Assembly: GCF_001877035.1 (NCBI RefSeq)
Contig: NZ_CP015756.1
Span: forward strand, 1,851,001 to 1,915,000
Direction of reading: 5' to 3'
DNA: 64,000 bases
From: Clostridium estertheticum subsp. estertheticum
GTDB taxonomy: Bacteria > Bacillota > Clostridia > Clostridiales > Clostridiaceae
The position numbers and the translations under genes were made by a program. Shown here in pieces: positions 35,318 to 44,285 of this stretch. The notes beneath the pieces were generated by a model. That model worked only from the letters and a program-made list of their open reading frames with translations, did no database searches and had not been told where the DNA came from. How positions within the stretch are numbered: position 1 is the first letter of the stretch; each line of letters begins with the position of its first letter.

Positions 35318-35331
35318 AGCAAACGTTTACA
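35318..35331. promoter_or_regulatory. Candidate CcpA (cre) site before the xylanase gene
   Basis: AGCAAACGTTTACA has the palindromic core AAACGTTT and matches 8 of 10 specified positions of TGWNANCGNTNWCA. It lies just upstream of a TATAAT hexamer at 35341, so bound CcpA would block the promoter. Confidence 0.55.
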
Positions 35332-35469
35332 AAAACTATCTATAATTGACTAAATATATCAAAGGGAGTCAAAGTAGGAGGTGGGAGTCATATGTTTACG
35401 GAGTATGACACAGGATAAGGTATGCATTTCAAAGAGAAACAACTAATAAAAAAATTTAGGAGGTATAGT

Positions 35470-36117
35470 ATGGGTAAGTTTAATAAGAAAGTCCTTATGG
35501 GATTTTTAGTAATTTCAATGAGTTTTACCAGCTTTTTTTCATTAACCGCAAATGCAGCAGCGACAGACTACTGGCAAAATTATACCGATAGTGGTGGGAC
35601 AGTAAATGCTATCAATGGATCTGGTGGAAATTATAGTGTTTCATGGAAAAATAGCGGCAATTTTGTTGTTGGTAAAGGCTGGACTAAAGGATCAGCATCT
35701 AGAGTGATAAATTACAATGCCGGCACATTTTCGCCGTCCGGAAATGCATATTTGACTCTCTATGGGTGGACGAGAGACTCACTCATAGAATATTATGTTG
35801 TTGATAACTGGGGCACTTATAGACCAACTGGAACATATAAGGGCACCGTGAGCAGTGATGGAGGTAAATATGATATATATACGACTACTCGAACCAATGC
35901 ACCTTCCATTGAGGGCCCTGACCCTCGAACTTTCACACAGTTCTGGAGTGTACGACAGTCAAAGAGGGAGATAGGGAGAAACAATACTATCACTTTTAGC
36001 AACCACGTTAATGCATGGAAGAGTAAAGGAATGAATCTGGGAAGTATTTGGTCTTATCAGGTGTTGGCAACAGAGGGATATCAAAGTAGCGGGAGTTCTA
36101 ACGTAACGGTATATTAG
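35470..36117 (+). CDS. xynA: Secreted endo-1,4-beta-xylanase, GH11
   Basis: 215 aa including a signal peptide ending near ANA-A (residues 28-30). Nucleophile E107 is in [16 protein letters not shown] and acid/base E202 in [10 protein letters not shown]; their spacing fits family 11. The thumb segment is slightly altered ([18 protein letters not shown], one or two residues longer than the usual form). A single catalytic domain with no CBM or dockerin, so a free small xylanase. ATG 35470 with GGAGGTATAGT is preferred over the upstream in-frame ATG 35422, because the signal peptide then begins normally. It makes xylooligosaccharides for the importer downstream. Confidence 0.95.
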   Translation: MGKFNKKVLMGFLVISMSFTSFFSLTANAAATDYWQNYTDSGGTVNAINGSGGNYSVSWKNSGNFVVGKGWTKGSASRVINYNAGTFSPSGNAYLTLYGWTRDSLIEYYVVDNWGTYRPTGTYKGTVSSDGGKYDIYTTTRTNAPSIEGPDPRTFTQFWSVRQSKREIGRNNTITFSNHVNAWKSKGMNLGSIWSYQVLATEGYQSSGSSNVTVY

Positions 36118-36215
36118 CAATGGATGGATAGCGAGTAGTAGGCGTCATACAAATTATATGATTAGTCTGGCGATGTTTACAAAAAACAAATAAGAAATTT
36201 GGAGGTGGAACATAA

Positions 36216-37748
36216 ATGGGCAAGAAAAAATTTTTCTATATAATATTTTTTGCATTATTGATGCTATGTGTACCAAGGATGTCTGTGTATGCTGCTAATA
36301 ATGCGCTTGCAAAAATCCCAGGGAACTCAAATCCTCTTATGGACCATAAATTGGGAGCGGATCCCTATGCGTTGGTCTATAACGGAAGAGTTTACATTTA
36401 TATGTCAAGTGATGAGTATGAATATAATAGTGATGGAAGTATTAAAAAGAATACATTTAGTAGCCTAAATAAAATAAAAGTTATATCTTCTGCTGATATG
36501 GTTAACTGGACCGATCATGGTTCAATTCCGGTAGCCGGAAGCAATAATGTAAATAATGGCAAAGGCATTGCAAAATGGGCATCACTCTCATGGGCGCCCG
36601 CAGCTACACATAAAGTTATAAACGGTAAGGAAAAATTCTTCCTTTATTTTGCAAATGGTGCATCGGGTATTGGTGTGTTAACGTCAGATACTCCAATTGG
36701 ACCATGGACGGATCCGATTGGGAAAGCTCTGGTAACAAGCAATACATCTGGAATCGCCGGAGTTTCATGGCTTTTTGACCCAGCAGTATTGGTGGATGAT
36801 GATGGCACTGGTTATCTATATTGTGGTGGAGGTATACCGGACGACAAAAATCAAACGTCAATTGCAAATCCTAAAACAGCTAGAGTTATAAAATTAGGAG
36901 CTGATATGATTAGCACTGTTGGAAGTGCATCCACAATTGATGCTCCTTTCATGTTTGAAGACTCGGGAATTCATAAGTATAACGGTAAATATTACTACTC
37001 ATATTGTATTAATTTCCATGGTACTCAACCGGCAGATAAGCCATCAGGTGATATTGGATACATGATAAGTAATAGTCCTATGGGACCTTTTACTTATGCA
37101 GGGCATTTCCTCAAAAATCCATATGCGTTTTTCGGAGTTGGGGGAAATAATCATCATTCAGTTTTTAAGTTTAATAATCAGTGGTATGTAGTGTACCATG
37201 CCCAAACTGTCAGCAAGGCTAAAATAGGAAGTGGAGAAGGATACCGTTCTCCACATATCAATAAGATTGAGTATGATACTAATGGTAGAATTAAAGAGGT
37301 ACTTGGAGATATGAAAGGCATATCTCAGATTGCAAATCTTAATCCATACAATAGAACTGAGGCTGAAACTATCGGGTGGAATTCAGGTATTTTAACTGAG
37401 CCATGTAAGGCAATAGGTGGACCAACAAGTAACCAGGATGTAACTAGTATAAACAATGGAGACTGGATTGCTGTAGGAAACGCTGACTTTGGTGCCAAAG
37501 GGGCCAAGGCGTTTAAAGCAAATGTATCATCCACTGTTGGAGGCAAAATAGAAATACATCTTGACAGTGCAACTGGTACTCTTATTGGAACTGTAAACGT
37601 AAGTTCTACAGGTGGAGAACAAAATTGGAAGACGTTAGAAACTAATGTAAGCAATGCAACTGGTGTCCACCGTGTTTTCTTTGTGTTTACCGGAACAAGC
37701 AAAGGTAATTTGTTTAATATTGATTACTGGCAATTTAGTTACAAATAA
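36216..37748 (+). CDS. Secreted arabinoxylan arabinofuranohydrolase, GH43 with CBM6 (XynD type)
   Basis: 510 aa. Signal peptide to about residue 26 (VYAA). GH43 five-bladed propeller from about 30 to 365: catalytic-base Asp in LGADPYALVYNG and acidic residues in APFMFEDSGIHKYNGKYYYSY. A C-terminal CBM6 (about 372-508) begins NRTEAETIGW and ends NIDYWQFSY. The layout equals B. subtilis XynD, which releases arabinose from singly substituted xylose of arabinoxylan. GGAGGTGG ribosome binding site, about 100 bases after the xylanase stop, so probably the same transcript. Terminator downstream. Confidence 0.9.
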   Translation: MGKKKFFYIIFFALLMLCVPRMSVYAANNALAKIPGNSNPLMDHKLGADPYALVYNGRVYIYMSSDEYEYNSDGSIKKNTFSSLNKIKVISSADMVNWTDHGSIPVAGSNNVNNGKGIAKWASLSWAPAATHKVINGKEKFFLYFANGASGIGVLTSDTPIGPWTDPIGKALVTSNTSGIAGVSWLFDPAVLVDDDGTGYLYCGGGIPDDKNQTSIANPKTARVIKLGADMISTVGSASTIDAPFMFEDSGIHKYNGKYYYSYCINFHGTQPADKPSGDIGYMISNSPMGPFTYAGHFLKNPYAFFGVGGNNHHSVFKFNNQWYVVYHAQTVSKAKIGSGEGYRSPHINKIEYDTNGRIKEVLGDMKGISQIANLNPYNRTEAETIGWNSGILTEPCKAIGGPTSNQDVTSINNGDWIAVGNADFGAKGAKAFKANVSSTVGGKIEIHLDSATGTLIGTVNVSSTGGEQNWKTLETNVSNATGVHRVFFVFTGTSKGNLFNIDYWQFSYK

Positions 37749-37763
37749 AAAACAATTAATTAG

Positions 37764-37800
37764 TAGAACTGGATACAAGGTGGTATTCAGTTCTTTATTA
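37764..37800 (+). terminator. Terminator after the GH43-CBM6 gene
   Basis: AGAACTGGATAC pairs with GTATTCAGTTCT (one G-T pair) and is followed by TTATTATATT. Confidence 0.7.
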
Positions 37801-37839
37801 TATTATTAAGCACAGCAAGCATTAATTTATAATATTAGG

Positions 37840-37900
37840 ATATATCAAATTTGTATTAGTAAACATCATTGCCTTACTAAAGTTAATATCCTATAATTTT
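37840..37900 (+). promoter_or_regulatory. Promoter with tandem AraC-type operator before the CE1 gene
   Basis: -10 TATAAT (37892-37897), 17-base spacer, -35 TTGCCT (37869-37874). Upstream, ATATATCAA (37840-37848) and TATTAGTAAACATCA (37854-37868) contain ATCA units 21 bases apart. The same arrangement occurs without gaps at 39868-39928. Confidence 0.7.
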
Positions 37901-37956
37901 GGATAAAGAAGTAATATGACATGGAATATATTATGTAAGAAAGGATGGAATAAACT

Positions 37957-39030
37957 ATGAAAAATATTGATGTGACGTCTGTACCTGATGAATATAAAAG
38001 GGCAGTTGAAAAGAGGCTGCAGGGTACTATTACTGAGGTTTCATACAGTGTAAGAAACTATATTAACTCATCACGACAGCTTGTGGTATATCAGAATACT
38101 TGCGATGAAGAAGCGGGTAGAGAAACTGTTCAAGGAAATGCAATAATAAAAAAATGCAATGTTTATTTACCAGCAGGTTATGATAAAAATGATAAAGCTA
38201 CCAAGTACAATGTGTTGTATCTACTCCATGGAGTTGGCGGGGATCGTTATGAATGGTTATACGGCAGTGGCAATGGTGACGGAAATTTTATCATATGCAA
38301 TATATTTGATAATCTTATTGCAAAGGGATATATTGAACCTTTGGTAATAGTATTTCCAGACGGAAGAAGTTCATATGATTGGACGGACAGTTCATTTAAT
38401 GCTGAAGGAACAAACATGTTGGGTTTCTATTATTTCGACTATGAGCTAAGATATGATCTGATTCCATTCATTGAATCTCAATATAATACCTATGCTAATA
38501 TAAAAGATATATCTTCCCAAAGCATTATATATAATAGATTACATAGATCTATCGCAGGCTTGTCTATGGGCGGGATGCAAGCTCTAAATCTGATTATCGG
38601 CGGTTATCGATGTGATTCTACAGTTTATACTGGAACAAGAAATGGCTGGAGTAACGGGCTTGATGCTACTGTTCTAGCACCAGGTATGGGAGATTTGTTT
38701 GCTTATGTGGGTGCCTTTTCAAATGCACCCACATCCAGTGATGGAAAGGTATTAGGTGCGAGTATTGCATCATCATGGGTTCATAAGCTCTCTTTACTTT
38801 ATATTACTTGTGGCGATGCTGATGGAATAGCAAGTAAAGATGGTTATGCAAAAGCCATTGTTGGACTAACTGAAACTGCTGGAGACAATCTTGAAAATTA
38901 TTACCAGGTGATTATAAAGGATGGTGTTCATGATTTTAACGTATGGAACAACGGTGCATATAATTTTGTTAGGCTATGTTTTAGAAAAATGGAAGGAGTC
39001 AATAAATATGTTAAGATTATTGAAAGCTAA
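37957..39030 (+). CDS. CE1-family esterase (feruloyl or acetyl-xylan esterase-like)
   Basis: 357 aa alpha/beta hydrolase. Nucleophile S203 is in AGLSMGGMQAL; the His lies in KDGVHDFNVW and the probable Asp in ITCGDADGI. LLHGVGGDRYEW gives the oxyanion region. The fold and motifs match the esterase D/XynZ-type feruloyl esterases. Unlike most of these it has no signal peptide, so it should act on imported esterified oligosaccharides. AAAGGATGG ribosome binding site. It is convergent with an AraC gene only 12 bases away and appears to share an operator with that gene's other border. Acetyl versus feruloyl specificity is undecided. Confidence 0.8.
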   Translation: MKNIDVTSVPDEYKRAVEKRLQGTITEVSYSVRNYINSSRQLVVYQNTCDEEAGRETVQGNAIIKKCNVYLPAGYDKNDKATKYNVLYLLHGVGGDRYEWLYGSGNGDGNFIICNIFDNLIAKGYIEPLVIVFPDGRSSYDWTDSSFNAEGTNMLGFYYFDYELRYDLIPFIESQYNTYANIKDISSQSIIYNRLHRSIAGLSMGGMQALNLIIGGYRCDSTVYTGTRNGWSNGLDATVLAPGMGDLFAYVGAFSNAPTSSDGKVLGASIASSWVHKLSLLYITCGDADGIASKDGYAKAIVGLTETAGDNLENYYQVIIKDGVHDFNVWNNGAYNFVRLCFRKMEGVNKYVKIIES

Positions 39031-39042
39031 AAATGGTATGAT

Positions 39043-39846
39043 CTAGTGTTCATTATTGGACGCCACCAGTGGAGTGGATGAATGGACAGCTTTCATTCTA
39101 AATGTTCCTGGTGTATTTCCTGTTAGTTGTTTGAACTGACGGCAGAAGTGTTCAACATTATTGTATCCGCAGAAAGTTGATATCTCAGCAATTGAATTGG
39201 CACCATGTATCAAGTATTCTTTGGACATATGGATACGGCTGCCTATTACGTCATCCATGCAGGAGATATAAAAGGTATTTTTATAGAGTGTTTGTAGATA
39301 GCCTGGGCTTATGTGAAGATAGTCAGCCATAATAGGTACAGTCCAATGATTGCCTGGGTTATTGTGAATTTTAACACGCAGATTTAGAAGTTCGTAATAT
39401 AGTGGGGAAACATTATCGCTGTCATAAGATTCTAAAAGTTTATTAAACAGGGTTCTTAAGAGATAGTCTATGGATGATTCTTTATAGTTTTTATTAGAAA
39501 AATTTTCGATAGAAAGTAGATGAAATAGCTGATGGCAATACTCAGGATCATCCAATGAAAATGGAACTCCAAATGGAAGGGTAGTTGCAGTAATATAGGA
39601 TTCTGTGGAGTCGAAACGTATCCAGTCATTTATGTATTTGTCAGCACAGGCACGATAATATATTTTTTGGTGTGGGCGAAATAATACCGCACTGTGAGCA
39701 GGATATTCTTTTATTTCACTATTAACCAAGAAAAGTGCGGGAGTCTTAGTGTGCACAAGAAGCCAGCAATCATGTCCCTCTGGTATGTCAAAAACAAAGC
39801 TGTCTGGATGGACAGCATCACATCCTATAAAATAAATGTTTGTCAT
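39043..39846 (-). CDS. AraC-family regulator, probable activator of CE1 and GH43 genes
   Basis: 267 aa. N-terminal cupin-like domain (PEGHDCWLLVHTKTPALFLV, HSAVLFRPHQKIYY), then a C-terminal AraC DNA-binding domain with MADYLHISPGYLQTLYK and IAEISTFCGYNNVEHFCRQFKQ. Start 39846 is chosen because AGGAGATT precedes that ATG; the frame runs 17 codons further upstream without a site. It is divergent from the GH43 gene at 40009. The intergenic DNA carries a tandem-repeat operator also found upstream of the CE1 gene that converges on this one, so it plausibly controls both flanking genes. Confidence 0.85.
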   Translation of the reverse strand: MTNIYFIGCDAVHPDSFVFDIPEGHDCWLLVHTKTPALFLVNSEIKEYPAHSAVLFRPHQKIYYRACADKYINDWIRFDSTESYITATTLPFGVPFSLDDPEYCHQLFHLLSIENFSNKNYKESSIDYLLRTLFNKLLESYDSDNVSPLYYELLNLRVKIHNNPGNHWTVPIMADYLHISPGYLQTLYKNTFYISCMDDVIGSRIHMSKEYLIHGANSIAEISTFCGYNNVEHFCRQFKQLTGNTPGTFRMKAVHSSTPLVASNNEH

Positions 39847-39867
39847 AGTTAATCTCCTAATCTTAGA

Positions 39868-39928
39868 ATATATCAATTTGATATTAGTATATATCATTGG
39901 CTTTAGGGCGTCAATATTTTATAATTTT
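39868..39928 (+). promoter_or_regulatory. Promoter with tandem AraC-type operator before the GH43 gene
   Basis: -10 TATAAT (39920-39925), 17-base spacer, -35 TTGGCT (39897-39902). ATATATCAA (39868-39876) and TATTAGTATATATCA (39882-39896) place ATCA units 21 bases apart, directly upstream of the -35. It aligns without gaps to 37840-37900. It also overlaps the upstream region of the divergent AraC gene. Confidence 0.7.
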
Positions 39929-40008
39929 ATTTATAAAGAGGTTAAATTGTAAATGTAGATAGTTTATTGATTATTTGTAAATATCAATATGAAGGAGGGA
40001 GATATGTA

Positions 40009-41823
40009 ATGATACCACAAGTGAAAAAAAGTTCAAATTATGTACTTTGCTATACCAGGATGCCACAGGAGGATATAATATATTCAAAAAAGCTAGCTTA
40101 CAGCATGCATCTTGCATACAGTGAAGATGGAAAGTATTTTAGAGATTTAAATCATAATTCCGGAATTTTGTTTGCAAAGGCAACTAACAATGAAAATGGG
40201 ACGCTCAATGCGAAGTGTCTGAAAAGCCCATATGTTTTCTATATGACAGAGGGAATTTTTGGTGTGCTTGCTGTACGTATAGAGGCTGATGGTGGAAATG
40301 ATCAGCAGAGCAAAGGGAAAGTTCTCTTATTTACATCTTTAGATCTTTTACAGTATAAGGAAGTCGGGTTAATTGATCTTAAGGGGGATGTTTATGTAAA
40401 CGATGTGTTCTGTAAGTATGATGAAGATAAGGAAGCTTATGTTATCAGTTGGAGTGACGATCAGGGGAACTACTATAAAAACTATATTGCTGATATTACG
40501 AGCTTAACCTGTGCATCGGTTATGGAAAAGACTGAACCTTTTGTTGTAGAAACAGTGCACGCAGGTATAGAGGGAGTAGTACCAAGGAATGTTATTAGTG
40601 TATCACAGGAAGTGGCACACCGACTTGTATGTAAACTTACAGTTCCAATAAATATTAAAATTGAAGTTCTAAAAAGTGTAGTTGTGATGTCAGAAGAAGA
40701 GTTGAAAACTGTGAAAGCCACTGCTATTTACAGTGATGGGACAACAGATTCAAAGCTGGTAGATTGGGATACGTCAGGGATAGAATGGAACAAGCCGGGA
40801 AGATACATTGCAACAGGTACTGTTCACCAAGATCATTATGTATTTCCAATTGCCATCAATAGGGCAGATCCATGTATTGCTAAATGGAATGGAAAGTACT
40901 ATTTTATTGCAACAAATGATGCTGACAACAATCACACCTTATACATGAGGGAGGCAGATACCATCCCGGGCCTTGTAAAGGCTGAGGAATTATTGATACT
41001 TGATTCTAGTACTTATGATGGTATTGGTGGATTGCTTTGGGCACCGGAATTTCATATCGTCGAAGGTAATTTATATATATTTCATGCAGCAACATCTGGA
41101 GAATTCTTATATGAAGAGTCCCACGTGATGAAATTGAGAGAAGGTGGAAAACCAATGTGTAGGCAAGACTGGTCAAGACCTCAGCGTGTTGTAAAGAAAG
41201 ATGGTACAAATTTATGTGAAGCAGGAGAGACGATCTCTCTTGATATGACAAACTTTGAGATAAATGGAGAGTATTATGTTGCTTGGTCTCAGCGTCAGTT
41301 CATGCCCGTAGATCTAGGCGCATGGGTTTATATTGCAAAAGTTGACATAAAGGAGCCGTGGAAACTTACTACTGATCCAGTTCTCCTTACTAAACCAGAT
41401 TATGGCTGGGCAAATAACCATACATTTGTTGATGAAGGACCATTTGCATTAATAAGGAATGGAAAGTTATTTCTAACTTTTTCCAGTGCAGCGGTAGATG
41501 CAACTTATGTTGTGGGACTACTAACTGCTGATATTGATGCAAATTTATTAAATCCTGAAAGTTGGACGAAAACAAATTATCCACTTTTAACATCCCGAAG
41601 TATGCCAGGTGAATATGGACCAGGTCATAATGCGTATGTAATAGATGATAATGGAACTGTCTGGAACACTTATCATGCAAGACCTGGGGTTGAAGGGCCA
41701 AGATCATCAGGTATACGACGTGTTCATTTTGATATTGATGGGTATCCGGTATTGGATTTATCAGAGTATAAAGATTTAGATAAGAGATTAGCTAAGGTAA
41801 CCATTGATGTTATTGTAAATTGA
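40009..41823 (+). CDS. GH43 glycoside hydrolase, probable alpha-L-arabinofuranosidase
   Basis: 604 aa, no signal peptide. An N-terminal region (about 1-205) is followed by a bacterial Ig-like stretch (VKATAIYSDGTTDSKLVDWD, about 225-280) and then the GH43 propeller (about 285-600). The base Asp is in RADPCIAKWNGKYYFIATND; WAPEFHIVEGNLYIFHAA, DEGPFALIRNGKLFLTFS and EYGPGHNAYVIDDNGTVW follow. The last two resemble arabinofuranosidase-type GH43 members. ATG 40009 has GAAGGAGGGAG before it and is preferred to an in-frame ATG 42 bases upstream. Cytoplasmic, so it should trim imported arabinoxylan fragments. Exact specificity uncertain. Confidence 0.82.
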   Translation: MIPQVKKSSNYVLCYTRMPQEDIIYSKKLAYSMHLAYSEDGKYFRDLNHNSGILFAKATNNENGTLNAKCLKSPYVFYMTEGIFGVLAVRIEADGGNDQQSKGKVLLFTSLDLLQYKEVGLIDLKGDVYVNDVFCKYDEDKEAYVISWSDDQGNYYKNYIADITSLTCASVMEKTEPFVVETVHAGIEGVVPRNVISVSQEVAHRLVCKLTVPINIKIEVLKSVVVMSEEELKTVKATAIYSDGTTDSKLVDWDTSGIEWNKPGRYIATGTVHQDHYVFPIAINRADPCIAKWNGKYYFIATNDADNNHTLYMREADTIPGLVKAEELLILDSSTYDGIGGLLWAPEFHIVEGNLYIFHAATSGEFLYEESHVMKLREGGKPMCRQDWSRPQRVVKKDGTNLCEAGETISLDMTNFEINGEYYVAWSQRQFMPVDLGAWVYIAKVDIKEPWKLTTDPVLLTKPDYGWANNHTFVDEGPFALIRNGKLFLTFSSAAVDATYVVGLLTADIDANLLNPESWTKTNYPLLTSRSMPGEYGPGHNAYVIDDNGTVWNTYHARPGVEGPRSSGIRRVHFDIDGYPVLDLSEYKDLDKRLAKVTIDVIVN

Positions 41824-41875
41824 ATTTTGAAATGATGATAAATATAGACTCTGTTTTAATGAATGATTACTAATT

Positions 41876-41912
41876 TAATATCATTTGATTTTATATTAAT
41901 CAAATGATATTA
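41876..41912. repeat. Perfect inverted repeat between convergent GH43 and GH127 genes
   Basis: 15-bp arms, TAATATCATTTGATT (41876-41890) and its complement (41898-41912), around a 7-base loop. It lacks a T-run on either strand, so it is at best a non-canonical bidirectional terminator. Confidence 0.55.
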
Positions 41913-41924
41913 AAAAAGCTTATA

Positions 41925-44174
41925 TTATATGTTTTTAGTTGTTCTAATAAGATCTACAATCCTTCCTGTAATATCCTGAGCCCCAGCCTTAAATTTTACG
42001 GTTACAGTATTATTGTTACCATATATTTCTTTAGGAATTAAATAAGTCTTTTCGGTTAGTTCATAGGAAGTTTTATTACCTATAACCTCATGAGAAATTT
42101 GAGAATCATTAATGTATACATCAAAGCTTTTTCTACAGTCCATAGGCAAATATCTAAATTGTAGGTAAGTATTTTCATCATGGCTTACTTTCATCTCATA
42201 ACTAAACCAGCCGTTGTTTTTTGCAAATCTATAGTGAAATCCATCACGGTCTCCAGCTTCAGTGTCTTGACTCAATACATGATGTGAAAGTTCATATTGA
42301 TCATTACCTATTTGAATACTGTCAATTTCTGCTGCTTTAACCTTTTCAGATTGTTGTTTTTCTAAAATATATTTTTTCAGTTCTTTTGAATTTTCTTCGA
42401 CTAATATCCAATAGATACCATATCTCTGGGTATGTTGTAGATAGTGTGGAGTGAATATTAACCTAGTATCTTCATCAGTACCCTTTAATCTAAACTCCAT
42501 TTTACCTTGGGTTTTTATTAAGTTTTCAGTGATATGATTTTTAAAGGAATCCATACATTCTGATTTAATAATAATGTAATCTTTTATTTCCACATGTTTA
42601 CTTGGGATGCTTACATTGACTCCTGTAGTTGATTCCTCTAATTTTTCTGTACCTAAGGCTGCACTTAAAACTAATGGTCCATAGGTAAAAGCAATGGCAT
42701 TTGAGTTATCAGGTAGGGATGAAAAACTGACCTCTATTTTAAAGTCTATTTCGATTGTATCATTATTTTTCCAGATTCTATTAATAAGTGCATACCCTTT
42801 TTCTTCTTCAAAGAGAGTGAGCTCATTGTTAATTTTTATACTTGCACCTTTTGACCAACTTGGAATTCGAAAACAAAGAGTTAACTCAATATTATTTTTA
42901 GCATTAATTTTGAAATATGCACTGTCAGTATTAGGTATATCCGTATCTTGAAGAAGCATAATCTGTTTTTCAGTCCAATTTAATGAGGAGGAAAGATACA
43001 TATTTACAAACAGTTTATTACCTTCATAAAAATAAAGGCTATCGTTTAACTTTGAGAAGTTCTCCATCCCTGTTCCTGTACAGCACCAAAAGTGTTCAAA
43101 AGGCTTACTATAAACTTTAAAATAACCTGTAGCCATTGGTTGAAAGTACATAGTCATTCCAGTATCAGGATTTTGAGAGGATAATATGGCATTTATAAAA
43201 GTATTCTCATAAAAATCAGAATATTTTTTATCACCTGTAATTTGAAATAGACCTCTTGATAATTTTAACATGTTGTAGGTATTGCAAGTTTCACAGTTAG
43301 TTGCCGTTCTCTCTGCGTCTAAGATTTTTGGTTGTCCAAAATGTTCCCATTCACTGTTTCCACCTGTTACGTAGCTATGGTCAGTTACTACAATATCCCA
43401 AAACTGCTTGCAAGCATCTAGATAAAATTGTTCACTTTCACCATATATAAAATATCTATTTAATGCACCTAAGAATTTAGGAATAGTTGTATTGGCATGT
43501 CTATTATTTAAAATATCTTTGCCATCATGAATTTGTGTAAACAGTGATAATTCATCAAACTTATGTGCTGCGTAGCGATGCTTTTCATCCTTTGTTATTT
43601 TAAAAAGTTCATACATACAGTCGTTCATGCCACCATATTCAACAGATAAAACCTTGGCCTGAATTTCTGGTGTCCATTTGTAGGTTCTATTATAAACCCA
43701 ATAACCTAGTCTTGAAACAATTTTAAATGCTATTTCCATTTTCGTGAGTTCGTACACAGTATTTAACCCTGTTATGATTTTATGCATAGTATACCAAGGG
43801 ACCCACACAGGTTTAGCATTTTCTACCTTATTAAAAAACTCCTCTGGAAAGGCTGAAAGATAACCATTATCTAATTGACAAAGGGATAGCTCGTCTAAGA
43901 TATATTGTATCCTTCCATAAATTGTGATATCATTTGTAGTAGCATAAACTTGAGCTAAAGCTGACAAATAGTGACCTAAGGTATGACCACGAATCTCTGA
44001 GTTTTCCCATCCTGGATAGCTTTTGGCTTTTGGAGTAAGATCTTTTGTTATGCGAAAGAAAGATAGTAATTTGTCACTATTAAAGGATTTCAGGTACTCA
44101 ATTTCTTTCACGAATGCATTTGTTAAATAAGGATTAGTAAGTTGCACCTGAGACATTGAAAAAGATTTAATCAT
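41925..44174 (-). CDS. Beta-L-arabinofuranosidase, GH127 family
   Basis: 749 aa, no signal peptide. An (alpha/alpha)6 barrel of the former DUF1680. The zinc/nucleophile cysteine cluster is intact: Glu and Cys in TNCETCNTYNML and the paired cysteines in WCCTGTGMENFSKL, matching E338/C340 and C417/C418 of characterised HypBA1. The N-terminal motif IRGHTLGHYLSALAQ is family-specific. The C-terminal beta region (about 520-745) is typical. Retaining enzyme for terminal beta-L-arabinofuranosyl residues of plant arabinosides. Monocistronic and divergent from an AraC gene that may control it. GH146 is a related alternative family. Confidence 0.9.
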   Translation of the reverse strand: MIKSFSMSQVQLTNPYLTNAFVKEIEYLKSFNSDKLLSFFRITKDLTPKAKSYPGWENSEIRGHTLGHYLSALAQVYATTNDITIYGRIQYILDELSLCQLDNGYLSAFPEEFFNKVENAKPVWVPWYTMHKIITGLNTVYELTKMEIAFKIVSRLGYWVYNRTYKWTPEIQAKVLSVEYGGMNDCMYELFKITKDEKHRYAAHKFDELSLFTQIHDGKDILNNRHANTTIPKFLGALNRYFIYGESEQFYLDACKQFWDIVVTDHSYVTGGNSEWEHFGQPKILDAERTATNCETCNTYNMLKLSRGLFQITGDKKYSDFYENTFINAILSSQNPDTGMTMYFQPMATGYFKVYSKPFEHFWCCTGTGMENFSKLNDSLYFYEGNKLFVNMYLSSSLNWTEKQIMLLQDTDIPNTDSAYFKINAKNNIELTLCFRIPSWSKGASIKINNELTLFEEEKGYALINRIWKNNDTIEIDFKIEVSFSSLPDNSNAIAFTYGPLVLSAALGTEKLEESTTGVNVSIPSKHVEIKDYIIIKSECMDSFKNHITENLIKTQGKMEFRLKGTDEDTRLIFTPHYLQHTQRYGIYWILVEENSKELKKYILEKQQSEKVKAAEIDSIQIGNDQYELSHHVLSQDTEAGDRDGFHYRFAKNNGWFSYEMKVSHDENTYLQFRYLPMDCRKSFDVYINDSQISHEVIGNKTSYELTEKTYLIPKEIYGNNNTVTVKFKAGAQDITGRIVDLIRTTKNI

Positions 44175-44285
44175 TATAAAGTCTCCTTTTTTATAAATGT
44201 TTTTGTTCAGGTTATGATTATTAGTATAATAGTTAATTTATAAAAATAAAATAGTTTAAATACAGAATAGGTGGTAAAAAGTCAT

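Larger units (their letters stand above)
35053..35469. other. Divergent intergenic region before the xylanase gene
   Basis: 417 bases without a supported gene. It contains an AATATCAT/ATGATATT inverted repeat (35153-35171), a perfect 11-bp inverted repeat (35278-35304), a cre-like site (35318-35331) and a TATAAT at 35341-35346 lacking a good -35. An activator-dependent xylanase promoter is likely. Confidence 0.6.

Noticed and set aside
36168-36181. Cre-like sequence before the GH43-CBM6 gene
   Set aside because: Only 7 of 10 specified positions match and the central CG is missing.
37325-37702. 125-codon minus-strand open frame inside the CBM6 coding region
   Set aside because: Antisense to a clear CBM6 domain, and no ribosome binding site.
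41876-41912. Inverted repeat as a canonical bidirectional terminator
   Set aside because: No T-run follows the stem on either strand, so it is listed only as a repeat.
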